DNA from: Brevibacterium aurantiacum
GTDB lineage: Bacteria > Actinomycetota > Actinomycetes > Actinomycetales > Brevibacteriaceae
NCBI RefSeq assembly: GCF_007558825.1
Contig: NZ_VLTK01000004.1
Location: 449,460 to 513,459, forward strand
DNA: 64,000 nt
Reading direction: 5' to 3'
Made by a program: the position numbers and the translations under genes. Positions 41,924 to 50,187 of this stretch are shown piece by piece (positions within the stretch are counted from its first letter, which is position 1; each line of letters opens with the position of its first letter). The notes beneath the pieces were generated by a model. That model was not told where the DNA came from and ran no database searches. It saw nothing but the letters and a program-made list of their open reading frames with translations.

Positions 41924-42811
41924 ATGGACCCCCGGCATCTTGAGCTGCTGCGCCGGCTTGACGAACTCGGCAGCGTGACTGCTGTGGCCAGGGCGACGTT
42001 TCGCACGCCTTCGGCGATATCGCAGCAGCTCAAACAGGCCACACGGGAACTCGGACACACCCTCGTCGAACCCGAGGGCCGTGGGCTGAAGCTGACCAGC
42101 GCGGGCAGACTGCTGGCGGCAGGCGGCAAGGACGTGGCCTCAGCGATCGCCCGCGTGCAGGCTGACTGGGAGGACTACCTCGGCGATCCCTCCGGAGTGG
42201 TTCGGGTTGCCGGGCTACCCAGCGCCCTGGCCTACCTTGTGCCTTCTGCATTGCGACGGTTGCGGGAGACCAGCCCGAGGATCACCCTGCGCACCGTCGA
42301 TGTGGATCTGGCCGAGCACGAGTTCGCGGGCCTGACCTCCGACGTCGACATCGTCATCGCCCACAGCCTGATCTCCGAACGTCCGGCCGGGACCGAAGGG
42401 CTGAGCGTCGAGTGCCTGGCGACCGAACCCATCGACGTCGCCGTCGCGAACGCCCATTCCCTGGCTTGCCGGGACCAGCTGAGACCAGAGGACCTCGTCG
42501 ACGCTCAGTGGATCGGCGTTCCCCACGGATTCCCATTCACCACAATCCTGACGTCGATCGAACACGTCACAGGACGAGAGCTCGAGGTCACCCAGCGCAT
42601 CCGGGACAACCGACTCATCGAGGCGATCGTGGCCTCAAGCGATCAGGTCGCCCTGCTGCCGCGATTCACGACCCCGAAAGACGCCGGGCTCACGCTCCTC
42701 CCACTGACAGGGGTCGCAACCACACGTTGGGTCGTGGCGGTCATGGCTCCCGACACGGCCGAGCGCGCAGCCGTCAAACGAGTGCTGGACGCCCTGCACC
42801 GGAACTCTTAG
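41924..42811 (+). CDS. LysR-family transcriptional regulator
   Basis: 295 residues. The N-terminal winged HTH reads HLELLRRLDELGSVTAVARA, then FRTPSAISQQLKQATRELGH, and the C-terminal co-inducer domain begins near VVRVAGLPSALAYLVPSALR. The start ATG is at the HTH, as is usual in the family. Divergent from the EamA transporter, which is its probable target through the dyad at 41891. The last 38 bp overlap the convergent HTTM gene. Confidence 0.92.
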   Translation: MDPRHLELLRRLDELGSVTAVARATFRTPSAISQQLKQATRELGHTLVEPEGRGLKLTSAGRLLAAGGKDVASAIARVQADWEDYLGDPSGVVRVAGLPSALAYLVPSALRRLRETSPRITLRTVDVDLAEHEFAGLTSDVDIVIAHSLISERPAGTEGLSVECLATEPIDVAVANAHSLACRDQLRPEDLVDAQWIGVPHGFPFTTILTSIEHVTGRELEVTQRIRDNRLIEAIVASSDQVALLPRFTTPKDAGLTLLPLTGVATTRWVVAVMAPDTAERAAVKRVLDALHRNS

Positions 42812-43673
42812 CCCCAGTGGCTGCGAACCGCTTCGGGATCAGCTTCTCCAATGGCAGGAACGCCGCCCAGCAGATGACCGTCGGCAGGAAGTGGATGCCC
42901 AGTGCGATGTAGGTCATGAGGTGGAAGAGCATGAAGAAGATGACGGCACCATAGAGCCATCTCCCCTTGAGGAACAGCACGATCGGTGAGAGGAACTCGA
43001 ACACCAGAGTCGCCCACTGCCCGGCAATGAGCAGGCCCGGCATCTCGAGGAACGGCTTCGACCATTCGGCCCCGCGGCGCATCAGCGCCCAGATGATCAC
43101 GGCCCCATTGGCCCAGTGGGTGATGTTCCCAGAGGCGATCCACTTCATCACCACCGAATAGAAGTAGGTGAGGACGACGGAGATCTGCACGACTCGCAGT
43201 GCCCACCCTGCCTTCGCCGAGGTGGTCCTCACTTCCCTGAACCGTGCGATTCCGACCGTCGGCAGCACCACGACGGCGATGACGAGCGCCATGTGGTCGT
43301 GGGCGACATAGCCATAGCCCTGGGTGTAGAACATCCACAGCCCGAAGGTGATCGCGACCATCCAGCCGCTGATTCGCTGGAGGACGCCGGCGGCGGCCAT
43401 GAGAGCGAAGACGATGATCGCGGCGAGTAGGATCTGCGCACCGAGGACGCTGACCGGTGGGATGTGGAGGAACCTGGCCAGCCACAGCGGTTGATAGAGG
43501 TCGGGAGTCCAGCCGTGCGGGATGACGTCGGCGGAGATCGTGAGCACGTCGATGATGACGAAGATGTAGACGATGACGCGGAAGACCGCGACGCGGGCCA
43601 GGGAGATCTGGGGCGTGAACCAGGCGATGATCGGATTGCCGACCTTCGCCTCGGCGGAGGTGGAAATGCTCAC
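42774..43673 (-). CDS. HTTM-domain-like membrane protein
   Basis: 299-residue membrane protein with about seven to eight hydrophobic segments and a layout like HTTM (horizontally transferred transmembrane, vitamin-K-dependent carboxylase-related) proteins: RVAVFRVIVYIFVIIDVLTI, later VVQISVVLTYFYSVVMKWIA, and PIVLFLKGRWLYGAVIFFML. The function of bacterial HTTM proteins is unknown. I place the start at GTG 43673, because it overlaps the partner gene's stop (GTGA) and has GGGAGG upstream; an earlier in-frame start at 43685 would run into the partner gene. Convergent with the LysR gene. Confidence 0.8.
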   Translation of the reverse strand: MSISTSAEAKVGNPIIAWFTPQISLARVAVFRVIVYIFVIIDVLTISADVIPHGWTPDLYQPLWLARFLHIPPVSVLGAQILLAAIIVFALMAAAGVLQRISGWMVAITFGLWMFYTQGYGYVAHDHMALVIAVVVLPTVGIARFREVRTTSAKAGWALRVVQISVVLTYFYSVVMKWIASGNITHWANGAVIIWALMRRGAEWSKPFLEMPGLLIAGQWATLVFEFLSPIVLFLKGRWLYGAVIFFMLFHLMTYIALGIHFLPTVICWAAFLPLEKLIPKRFAATGAKSSGAGRPALV

Positions 43674-44233
43674 TGCACCTCCCACGTCGCCAGGATCTTG
43701 TGTTCGGGTTCGCCGACGCTGCGGCCGTTCTCCAACTGCGTCACGGTGCGGCAGAGGATCATCTGCTCCGGCTTCGGCTCGTCGGGATGGAGGCGCTCAA
43801 AGGAGTCGGCCATGGTCTGCATAAGTTCCGGGTTGGCGATGACCCGATCGAGCTGGGATTCGATGTCCCCGCGTTCGATCCCGACGGTGTCCGTGTTGAA
43901 GCCGAGCCGGCGTGGTTCATCTTCACCGGGGAACTGCGCTTCGATGCACGTCGCGTTCACCGTGCCGTTGAGGTCCTTGGCGGTCGCGTACTGAGTGAGT
44001 GACCCGAGCGGGAAGAAGTCGTTGGTGTTGAGGAACTGTCCGCAGGTGAGAATGACGAGGGCCATGGCAGTTGCTCCGAGACGCCATACGATCGACCACG
44101 TCGACATCGGCTTCGACTTCGTGGCGGTCGCAGACGCGGCGGCAGTCATCGGTTCGTCGGCGGTCATTGACTCCTCAGCGGGCCCCGACGGCGGTTTCCT
44201 ATTCGTCACAAGTCGACGCTTCTTCTCATCCAT
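43670..44233 (-). CDS. Single-pass membrane protein paired with HTTM protein
   Basis: 187 residues, no named family recognised. A polar, Ala/Thr/Ser-rich N-terminal 45 residues with a positive cluster are followed by one membrane segment (WRLGATAMALVILTCGQFL) and a soluble C-terminal domain of about 120 residues containing two Cys (NATCIEAQF and ILCRTV), probably outside the cell. Its stop overlaps the HTTM gene start, so the two are translationally coupled and probably form a pair. Such a small partner is common beside actinobacterial HTTM genes in my recollection, without known function. Confidence 0.75.
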   Translation of the reverse strand: MDEKKRRLVTNRKPPSGPAEESMTADEPMTAAASATATKSKPMSTWSIVWRLGATAMALVILTCGQFLNTNDFFPLGSLTQYATAKDLNGTVNATCIEAQFPGEDEPRRLGFNTDTVGIERGDIESQLDRVIANPELMQTMADSFERLHPDEPKPEQMILCRTVTQLENGRSVGEPEHKILATWEVQ

Positions 44234-44326
44234 GCGCTGTGTGGTTCATTCTCTCGACGCCGCGGGTACGCAGACTATCGTAGCCGCCGCACACGTACTG
44301 GAGACTCAGGAGTTGAACGGCTCAGC

Positions 44327-45142
44327 TCAGGAACTGCGCGCGTAGAGATTGAGCTGTTCCCACATCGCCGCGTACTTCTGGAAGGATGCGACCGCGGTTT
44401 CAGGATCGTCGTTGCTCAGCGCGGTCACCCACGAATCGACGAGCTCCGGTGCCTCGTTGGGCCAGAGCACATCGCTCATCCCGCCCAAGTCGAGTTCGAG
44501 CACGGAGTTCATGTCGAAGCCGTCGACCCACTGGGCCAGAATCGATGTCTGCTCGACCATGTCGACGACCTTGGACTTATCGGCCACAGTCTCCGCTGCC
44601 CATTCCATCCTCGCCGAGGCTGCCAGAATGTCCGTACGGATGAGCACTCTCAGCCCGGCATCGGTTTCATTTGTGATGATCTGGTCTTCGCTCAGCGAGA
44701 AGAACAGCCACCATGATGGCGGCACATCCCACGCCGAGACGCGCGTGAAGACGCGAGTATCCTTGGTGTCCTGGAGCCACTCGGCGCGACGACTGGCCGC
44801 ACGCCTGCGCGCCGACTTCGGAGCGATGATGTCCAGCGTCGCCTTCGAGGTGTGCTCGCTCAAAGCTTCGAGCGCCTCCCACCCGCGAATGTCCTCCTGC
44901 GCGGGGCAGTACCGATCCACGCCGTCCGAAGTCTGAGACGCCGGGAGGAAGATCGGCGTGTTGCGAAAGGACTCGGCCACAGGGCTCGGCGGCAGTGAGA
45001 TCAAGCGCTGATCCGCGTCTTCGGAGATCTGCTCCTCAACACGAGAACGGTTGTCTTCCACCTGCTCGTCTTGCAATACGGAATGAACTACGGTGGGTTC
45101 GAAGATCCGCAGAGAGACAACATAATCGCGACTGTAGGACAT
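44327..45142 (-). CDS. Conserved hypothetical protein (soluble)
   Basis: 271 residues, family not recognised. No signal peptide or membrane segment is seen. The N-terminus (MSYSRDYVVSLRIFEPTVVH) looks beta-strand-like. The middle has many charged residues with Arg/Ala-rich KSARRRAASRRAEWLQ, followed by VFTRVSAWDVPPSWWLFF, and the end is acidic with several Trp and Met. Codon use is like its neighbours, which supports a real gene. It stands between the HTTM pair and DUF3073, on the strand of the former but 93 bp away. Confidence 0.65.
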   Translation of the reverse strand: MSYSRDYVVSLRIFEPTVVHSVLQDEQVEDNRSRVEEQISEDADQRLISLPPSPVAESFRNTPIFLPASQTSDGVDRYCPAQEDIRGWEALEALSEHTSKATLDIIAPKSARRRAASRRAEWLQDTKDTRVFTRVSAWDVPPSWWLFFSLSEDQIITNETDAGLRVLIRTDILAASARMEWAAETVADKSKVVDMVEQTSILAQWVDGFDMNSVLELDLGGMSDVLWPNEAPELVDSWVTALSNDDPETAVASFQKYAAMWEQLNLYARSS

Positions 45143-45270
45143 GGGTTCACCCTATCCAAGGTCGGGCCTCAAAATGGAACTTCCTACTACGAACAGGTAG
45201 GATTTAAGCGCATAGCAGAGATCTAGTCCGGGGCGCTTCGCCCCAAATGACGACGGAGGGGGTCACGCCA

Positions 45271-45498
45271 GTGGGTCGCGGCCGCGCAAAGGCAAAGCAG
45301 ATCAAGGTTGCCCGGAAGCTGAAATACTACAGCCCGGACACCGACCTGAATAGACTCCAGCAGGAACTGGGTTCCGAGTCGCAGGCGTCCGGTTCGTCAG
45401 ATCCGTACGACAACGAGCCGGACTATTCGGATTACGCCGACAAGTACAACGTCGACGATGACGACGAAGAAGACGACTATACACAGCGCGAATCTTGA
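45271..45498 (+). CDS. DUF3073 family protein
   Basis: 75-residue acidic-tailed protein. The start GRGRAKAKQIKVARKLKYYS is the diagnostic N-terminus of DUF3073, an actinobacterial family of unknown function, and the C-terminal 25 residues are almost all Asp, Glu and Tyr (DDDDEEDDY). I choose the GTG at 45271, because family members start at MGRGRAKAKQ and GGAGGGGG lies 9 bp before it; an ATG at 45247 is in frame but adds eight unconserved residues. It lies convergent with purM as in many actinobacteria. A good terminator follows. Confidence 0.9.
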   Translation: MGRGRAKAKQIKVARKLKYYSPDTDLNRLQQELGSESQASGSSDPYDNEPDYSDYADKYNVDDDDEEDDYTQRES

Positions 45499-45557
45499 CC
45501 GATCAGCACTGATGTGATCGACGCTCAGATACGCCGGGCATCGGATTCGCTCAAGCA

Positions 45558-45587
45558 AGAAGGCGGAGGCTGCGGCCTCCGCCTTCT
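45558..45587 (+). terminator. Rho-independent-type terminator after DUF3073
   Basis: AGAAGGCGGAGGC (45558-45570) and GCCTCCGCCTTCT (45575-45587) form a perfect 13-bp stem with a four-base loop, 60 bp after the DUF3073 stop. A short T-containing tract (GCTTTGCC) follows. Confidence 0.8.
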
Positions 45588-45741
45588 GCTTTGCCTGATT
45601 GCCCCATGGACTACTCATTGCAAAAGATGTCTGCCCTGACTTCGTTCGCCCGCAGTGAGCAGCAACTCATACTCTTGCGCGCCAACTCCTACAGGTACTC
45701 GACCACCACACCCCGGCAGCCGCACTGACAACCTCAGCAAC

Positions 45742-45798
45742 GAGACGCTTCAGAGCTGACGGGACGTTTCAGGGCGAACGGGGCATTTCAGGGCCGGC
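45742..45798. repeat. Three tandem imperfect 19-bp repeats
   Basis: GAGACGCTTCAGAGCTGAC (45742-45760), GGGACGTTTCAGGGCGAAC (45761-45779) and GGGGCATTTCAGGGCCGGC (45780-45798) are head-to-tail units sharing TTCAG at the same place. They fall in the 360-bp gap (45499-45858) between the convergent DUF3073 and purM genes, after the terminator; I see no gene or RNA in the rest of this gap. Confidence 0.6.
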
Positions 45799-45858
45799 TG
45801 GCCGTTGCACCGACGGCGGCTGCTCCCACAGCGCCTTCAGCCTTGCGCTCACAAAGCC

Positions 45859-46953
45859 TTAAGCGAGGATTGAGGCTCCGCCGTCGACGCCCTTGGCGCC
45901 CTGGACGTAGTCGAGTTCGGAGGCCAGTGAACCGTCATCGACCCTGACTTCACCGAGCACCCATGAGCCTGGTGAGGCTGCGAGCACACTGTCAACGGAC
46001 TCAGCAGAGGCCACGAGGACCATGCCGACGCCGAGGTTCCAGGTCCGTTCACGGTCTTCCTGCGGGACTCCGCCCAGATCGCCGAGGGTGGAGAAGACCG
46101 GAGGGATCTCCCACGAAGCTCGGGACATCTTCGCCACGAGGCCCTTCGGCAGCACGCGCGCCACATTGGCAGACAGTCCCCCGCCGGTGACATGCGAGAC
46201 CGCATGAACGGCATCGGGCAGAGCAGAGAAGAGGGCGTTGAGTTCGCCGGTGTAGACATGGGTGGGGACGAGGAGCTCTTCACCCAGGGTGCGGCCGAAT
46301 TCCGGCACGTTGCGATCCAGACCCCAACCCGCCTCGGCGATGATGTGCCTGACCAGGGAGTACCCGTTCGAGTGGATGCCAGAAGATGGCAACCCGATGA
46401 GCACGTCACCGGCGGAGACCTTATCAGGTCCCAGCAGTTTGGAGGCCTCGACGACACCTGTGGCGGCTCCGGCGACATCGTAGTCGTCGACCCCGAGCAG
46501 GCCCGGGTGTTCGGCGGTCTCCCCGCCGACTAGGGCGACGTCGGCACTTGCACACGCCTCGGCGATGCCCCGGACGATGTCCGCGATGCGCTCGGCCACG
46601 ACTTTGCCGCAGGCGATGTAGTCGGTCATGAACAGGGGCTTGGCACCGCACACGATGATGTCGTCGACGACCATGCCCACCAGGTCATAGCCGATGGTGT
46701 CGTGCTTGTCGAGGGCCTGTGCGATCGCGACCTTCGTGCCGACGCCGTCGGTCGATGAGGCCAACAGCGGGCGTTCGAAGTCCTTGAGCACTGAGACGTC
46801 GAAGAGTCCGGCGAAACCGCCCACTTCGCCGACGACATTCGCGTTGTGTGTGGCACCGACCGCGGACTTCATCAGTTCGACGGCGCGGTCACCTGCCTCG
46901 ACGTCGACGCCGGCAGCGGCATAGGTGGTGGACTTAGCTGGATCGGTGCTCAA
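45859..46953 (-). CDS. purM: Phosphoribosylformylglycinamidine cyclo-ligase
   Basis: 364-residue AIR synthetase, fifth step of purine synthesis: closes FGAM to AIR with ATP. Family motifs are TYAAAGVDVEAGDRAVELMK, LLASSTDGVGTKVAIA, VGGETAEHPG, GLPSSGIHSNGYSLVR and HVTGGGLSANVARVLP. The most likely start is TTG at 46953: it gives the family N-terminus, has AAAGGA 7 bp upstream, and begins one base after the purF stop. An open frame continues upstream through purF but has no family similarity. It is cotranscribed with purF. Confidence 0.95.
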   Translation of the reverse strand: MSTDPAKSTTYAAAGVDVEAGDRAVELMKSAVGATHNANVVGEVGGFAGLFDVSVLKDFERPLLASSTDGVGTKVAIAQALDKHDTIGYDLVGMVVDDIIVCGAKPLFMTDYIACGKVVAERIADIVRGIAEACASADVALVGGETAEHPGLLGVDDYDVAGAATGVVEASKLLGPDKVSAGDVLIGLPSSGIHSNGYSLVRHIIAEAGWGLDRNVPEFGRTLGEELLVPTHVYTGELNALFSALPDAVHAVSHVTGGGLSANVARVLPKGLVAKMSRASWEIPPVFSTLGDLGGVPQEDRERTWNLGVGMVLVASAESVDSVLAASPGSWVLGEVRVDDGSLASELDYVQGAKGVDGGASILA

Positions 46954-46954
46954 C

Positions 46955-48436
46955 TCAACATCCTTTGTCGGCGGGGGTGTTGTTGACAGGAATCGGGTAT
47001 TCGCCTGAGAAGCAGGCGGTGCACAGCTGGCTGCGCTCCTGCTGGGTGGCCTCGACCATCCCGTCGAGGGAGATGTATCCCAGGGAATCGGCGCCGAGGT
47101 TGTCACGGATCTCGTCCATGTTCAGGCCGTTGGCGATGAGCTCGGCCCGGGTCGCGAAGTCGATGCCGTAGAAGCAGGGCCACTTGACCGGTGGAGAGGA
47201 GATGCGCACATGGATCTCCTTCGCTCCCGCCTCGCGGAGCATTCGTACGAGCGCGCGCTGAGTGTTGCCGCGCACGATCGAGTCGTCGACGACGACGAGG
47301 CGTTTGCCCTCGATGTTCTCGCGCAGCGGGTTGAGTTTGAGTCGGATGCCGCGCTGTCGCAGGGTGTCCGAGGGCTGGATGAATGTGCGGCCGACATAGG
47401 CGTTCTTCATCAGCCCCTGGCCGAAGGGTATGCCTGACTGCTCGGCATAGCCGACGGCGGCTGGTGTTCCCGATTCGGGTGTGGCGATGACGAGATCGGC
47501 ATCGACGGGGTACTCGTCGGCCAGCTGGCGGCCCATCTGAGTCCTGGCCGCATGCACGGTCTTGCCGTTGAGCACGCTGTCGGGCCGGGCCAGATACACG
47601 TACTCGAATACGCAGCGAGCCTGGTCCTGTTCGGCGAAGCGGAAGGAACGCAGACCGTCTTCGTCGATGGCGATGAGTTCGCCCGGTTCGACGTCGCGCA
47701 CGAAGGAGGCACCGACGATGTCGAGAGCCGAGGTCTCGGATGCCACAACCCAGCCGTTCTCCATCCGGCCCAGCGACAGCGGCCTGACCCCGTGACGATC
47801 ACGCGCGGCGTAGAGGGTGTTCTCGTCCATGAAGGCCAGGGAGAATGCACCGTCGACCTTGGGTAGGAGATTGAGCGCGGCCTCAGTGAGGTTCTCGCCC
47901 TCTTCGGTGGCGAAGAGCTCGGTGACCAGGGAGGTGTCATTGGAGGAGTCGCGGAAGGGTCGAGTCCGACTGACCTTCTTCGTCGCGTCCTTGACGACCT
48001 GGTCGGCGTCGTCGCGACGGCCGTCAGCCAGAGCCTCGAGCTCATCGAAGTTCGTCAGATTTCCGTTGTGTGCCAGTGCCACTGTCCCGAACGGGGTGGG
48101 TCCCAGCGTGGGCTGGGCGTTCTCGAACGAGGGTGAGCCCGTCGTCGAATACCGCGTATGCCCGAGCGCGATGTGTCCCTGCAGAAGTTCGAGATCCCGC
48201 TCATGGAAGACCTGCGAAACCAGGCCCATGTCGCGGTAGATCAGGATCTGCTTGCCATTGCTGGCAGCGATGCCCGCGGACTCCTGTCCGCGGTGCTGCA
48301 GAGCGTAGAGCCCGAAGTAGGTGAGTTTGGCTATTTCCTCGCCCGGCGCCCAGACTCCGAATACTCCACAAGCATCCTGAGGTCCGCGATCCAGGGGGTC
48401 GATTTCGTGCGTTAGTTGCCCGTCTCCTCTTGCCAC
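46955..48436 (-). CDS. purF: Amidophosphoribosyltransferase
   Basis: 493-residue glutamine PRPP amidotransferase, first committed step of purine synthesis. The nucleophile Cys follows a propeptide of about 23 residues (GPQDACGVFG), so self-processing is expected. PRPP-binding motif LVVVDDSIVRGNTQR; Fe-S-type C-terminal cysteines in CFYGIDFATR and LCTACFSGEYPIP as in the Bacillus class. The GTG at 48436 is the only reasonable start, although a ribosome site is not clear. It precedes purM by one base. A small membrane protein gene lies 44 bp upstream on the same strand. Confidence 0.96.
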   Translation of the reverse strand: MARGDGQLTHEIDPLDRGPQDACGVFGVWAPGEEIAKLTYFGLYALQHRGQESAGIAASNGKQILIYRDMGLVSQVFHERDLELLQGHIALGHTRYSTTGSPSFENAQPTLGPTPFGTVALAHNGNLTNFDELEALADGRRDDADQVVKDATKKVSRTRPFRDSSNDTSLVTELFATEEGENLTEAALNLLPKVDGAFSLAFMDENTLYAARDRHGVRPLSLGRMENGWVVASETSALDIVGASFVRDVEPGELIAIDEDGLRSFRFAEQDQARCVFEYVYLARPDSVLNGKTVHAARTQMGRQLADEYPVDADLVIATPESGTPAAVGYAEQSGIPFGQGLMKNAYVGRTFIQPSDTLRQRGIRLKLNPLRENIEGKRLVVVDDSIVRGNTQRALVRMLREAGAKEIHVRISSPPVKWPCFYGIDFATRAELIANGLNMDEIRDNLGADSLGYISLDGMVEATQQERSQLCTACFSGEYPIPVNNTPADKGC

Positions 48437-48480
48437 GTGAAAGATTGTCTCACATCGGTGAGCTCTGCTTCACAAGAGGA

Positions 48481-48936
48481 TCAGACTCCGGAACTCGGGG
48501 CTTCGTTTCGGGGCTCGTCCTCGGCACTGTCACTGTCAGGGCGGTTGCCGTCAGCTGCTTCCCCCATCGAGGTGTCGACCGAGGTGACACCGGCATCGGG
48601 GTCTTCGCCGTTGGCTTCGGCGATGCGACGACGCGCGATCTCCTTCGGATCATCGACCATGTCGATCTCCGCGTCGACGCGATACTTGCGTGACTTCCTC
48701 CGACCTATCCAGTCGAGGAGCACTGCCAGCAGACCGCCGAGGAACAGTCCGCCCACGGCGAGGACGAGCAGCAGCAGCCCCGCTCCCTTGGCCACTGTGT
48801 AGCCGGTGGGCATCGCTGCGGGATCAACGAAGAGCGTGAGCACGCCCGCGACGAGTACGCCGAGGATCGCGCCGAGTCCCATGAATACCGAATACTTGGG
48901 GCTGCGACGAACGGCGACGTCGATCTGGTCCTTCAT
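48481..48936 (-). CDS. Small two-pass membrane protein upstream of purF
   Basis: 151 residues, no family name recognised with certainty. Two membrane segments (VFMGLGAILGVLVAGVLTLF and GAGLLLLVLAVGGLFLGGLL) are followed by a basic stop (DWIGRRKSRKYR) and an acidic, disordered-looking tail of about 65 residues. The ATG has AAGGAG 4-5 bp upstream. It lies just upstream of purF; the same kind of small membrane protein occurs near purF in several actinobacteria, as far as I recall. Its role is unknown. Confidence 0.8.
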   Translation of the reverse strand: MKDQIDVAVRRSPKYSVFMGLGAILGVLVAGVLTLFVDPAAMPTGYTVAKGAGLLLLVLAVGGLFLGGLLAVLLDWIGRRKSRKYRVDAEIDMVDDPKEIARRRIAEANGEDPDAGVTSVDTSMGEAADGNRPDSDSAEDEPRNEAPSSGV

Positions 48937-49090
48937 GATCTCCTTGGGCAGCAGTGTCGGTGGCGGGTCGATGGCGCCCGCATTTCACGTCGCGGACAGT
49001 CTAGTCGAGAACTCTTTCGCCGACTCCCAGGCAGTTATGCGGCCGATCCCATAAGGTGGAAGCAGACACAGCAAGGCTTCTCACATAGGG

Positions 49091-50077
49091 GTGGACATGT
49101 CTCATACGATCATCGTCGGAGTCGACGGCTCCGCCAACAGTCAATGCGCACTGCAGTGGGCGATCAAACACGCACAACTGACCTCTTCCGAGATTCGCCT
49201 CGTGGCGGCGTACACCGTTCCCGGCGTCAATATGACCCAAGCGGACATCGTCTACCCGGCCGATTTCGACGCGGAGGTCAAGAGGTCGGTGCAGAAGCTC
49301 GTCGATGACAACGCACGAACCGTCACCGATGCCTCGGTGCCGGTGTCGACCGTGGTTTTCCCGGGAGATGCATCTGGGGCGTTGGTCGACAACTCGAAGA
49401 ATGCCGATCTCGCGGTCATCGGCGCTCGCGGTCGCGGTGGGTTCGCCGGCCGCTTGTTGGGGTCGGTGGCCTTGGCGATGCCCGCGCACGGTCATTGCCC
49501 CACCGTGGTCATCCCCAGCACCTGGCCCCAACGACCGATGCCCGAGCGGCCCCTGCCGATCGACCTGCCTGTGCGTTCCTCCGACGCGCAGACGACCACC
49601 GCCGAATCCGGCGACAGGCGCCCCGACTTCACCGGTGAGATCGTCGCCGCGATCGATCCGTTCGAGACCGATGGGCCGGTCCTGCGTGAGGCCGCGCTGC
49701 AGGCTCGGATCTATGGTCTGCCGCTGCACCTGGTCGGCATCACCGCGGCCCACGTGCTCTCGCCGGAATGGATGCCCAGCGAAACACATCTCGAGAAGAT
49801 GTACGACGAAGCCGTGACCTCGCGTGAAGAAGCGGTGCAGTCCCTCCAAGAGGAGTTCCCCGATGTTGACGTTCGCTGGTCGATCTTCGATGCCCCCGCC
49901 ACCGAGGTGCTCATCAGTGCCACCTACACCGCCGAACTCATGATCATCGGCTCCCGCGGCCGCGGCGGTTTCGTGTCGACGATCCTCGGGTCGACTTCCC
50001 AGGCCGTCCTCTCACACGCTGTGTGCCCAACACGAGTGGTCCGCGTGCTCCGCCGGAAGGCGGCGAAGAAGCGCTGA
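49091..50077 (+). CDS. Universal stress protein with two Usp domains
   Basis: 328 residues. Domain 1 (about 1-145) ends with the ATP-site pattern GARGRGGFAGRLLGSVALAM and domain 2 (about 175-322) with GSRGRGGFVSTILGSTSQAV, both of the G-2x-G-9x-G-S/T type, so ATP binding is expected. Tandem Usp proteins are common in actinobacteria and respond to dormancy or energy stress. A GTG at 49091 and an ATG at 49097 are both possible; GGGGTGG lies upstream. A strong hairpin follows the gene. Confidence 0.93.
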   Translation: MDMSHTIIVGVDGSANSQCALQWAIKHAQLTSSEIRLVAAYTVPGVNMTQADIVYPADFDAEVKRSVQKLVDDNARTVTDASVPVSTVVFPGDASGALVDNSKNADLAVIGARGRGGFAGRLLGSVALAMPAHGHCPTVVIPSTWPQRPMPERPLPIDLPVRSSDAQTTTAESGDRRPDFTGEIVAAIDPFETDGPVLREAALQARIYGLPLHLVGITAAHVLSPEWMPSETHLEKMYDEAVTSREEAVQSLQEEFPDVDVRWSIFDAPATEVLISATYTAELMIIGSRGRGGFVSTILGSTSQAVLSHAVCPTRVVRVLRRKAAKKR

Positions 50078-50100
50078 AGCTGCGCCTCCAACTGCATTAG

Positions 50101-50160
50101 CGCTGGGTAAAAGTGCTGGCGTAGGGCACAAGTGCTCAACGTCAGCACTTTTGCCCAGCG
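50101..50160 (+). terminator. 21-bp hairpin after the Usp gene
   Basis: Arms 50101-50121 and 50140-50160 pair over 21 positions around an 18-base loop (core AAAAGTGCTG/CAGCACTTTT). The two non-Watson-Crick positions are G-U in plus-strand RNA but A-C in minus-strand RNA, so the fold favours the plus strand, i.e. the Usp transcript. No U-tract follows. Confidence 0.75.
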
Positions 50161-50187
50161 GTGGCCCGGGGTGGGAATCTGGGAATC

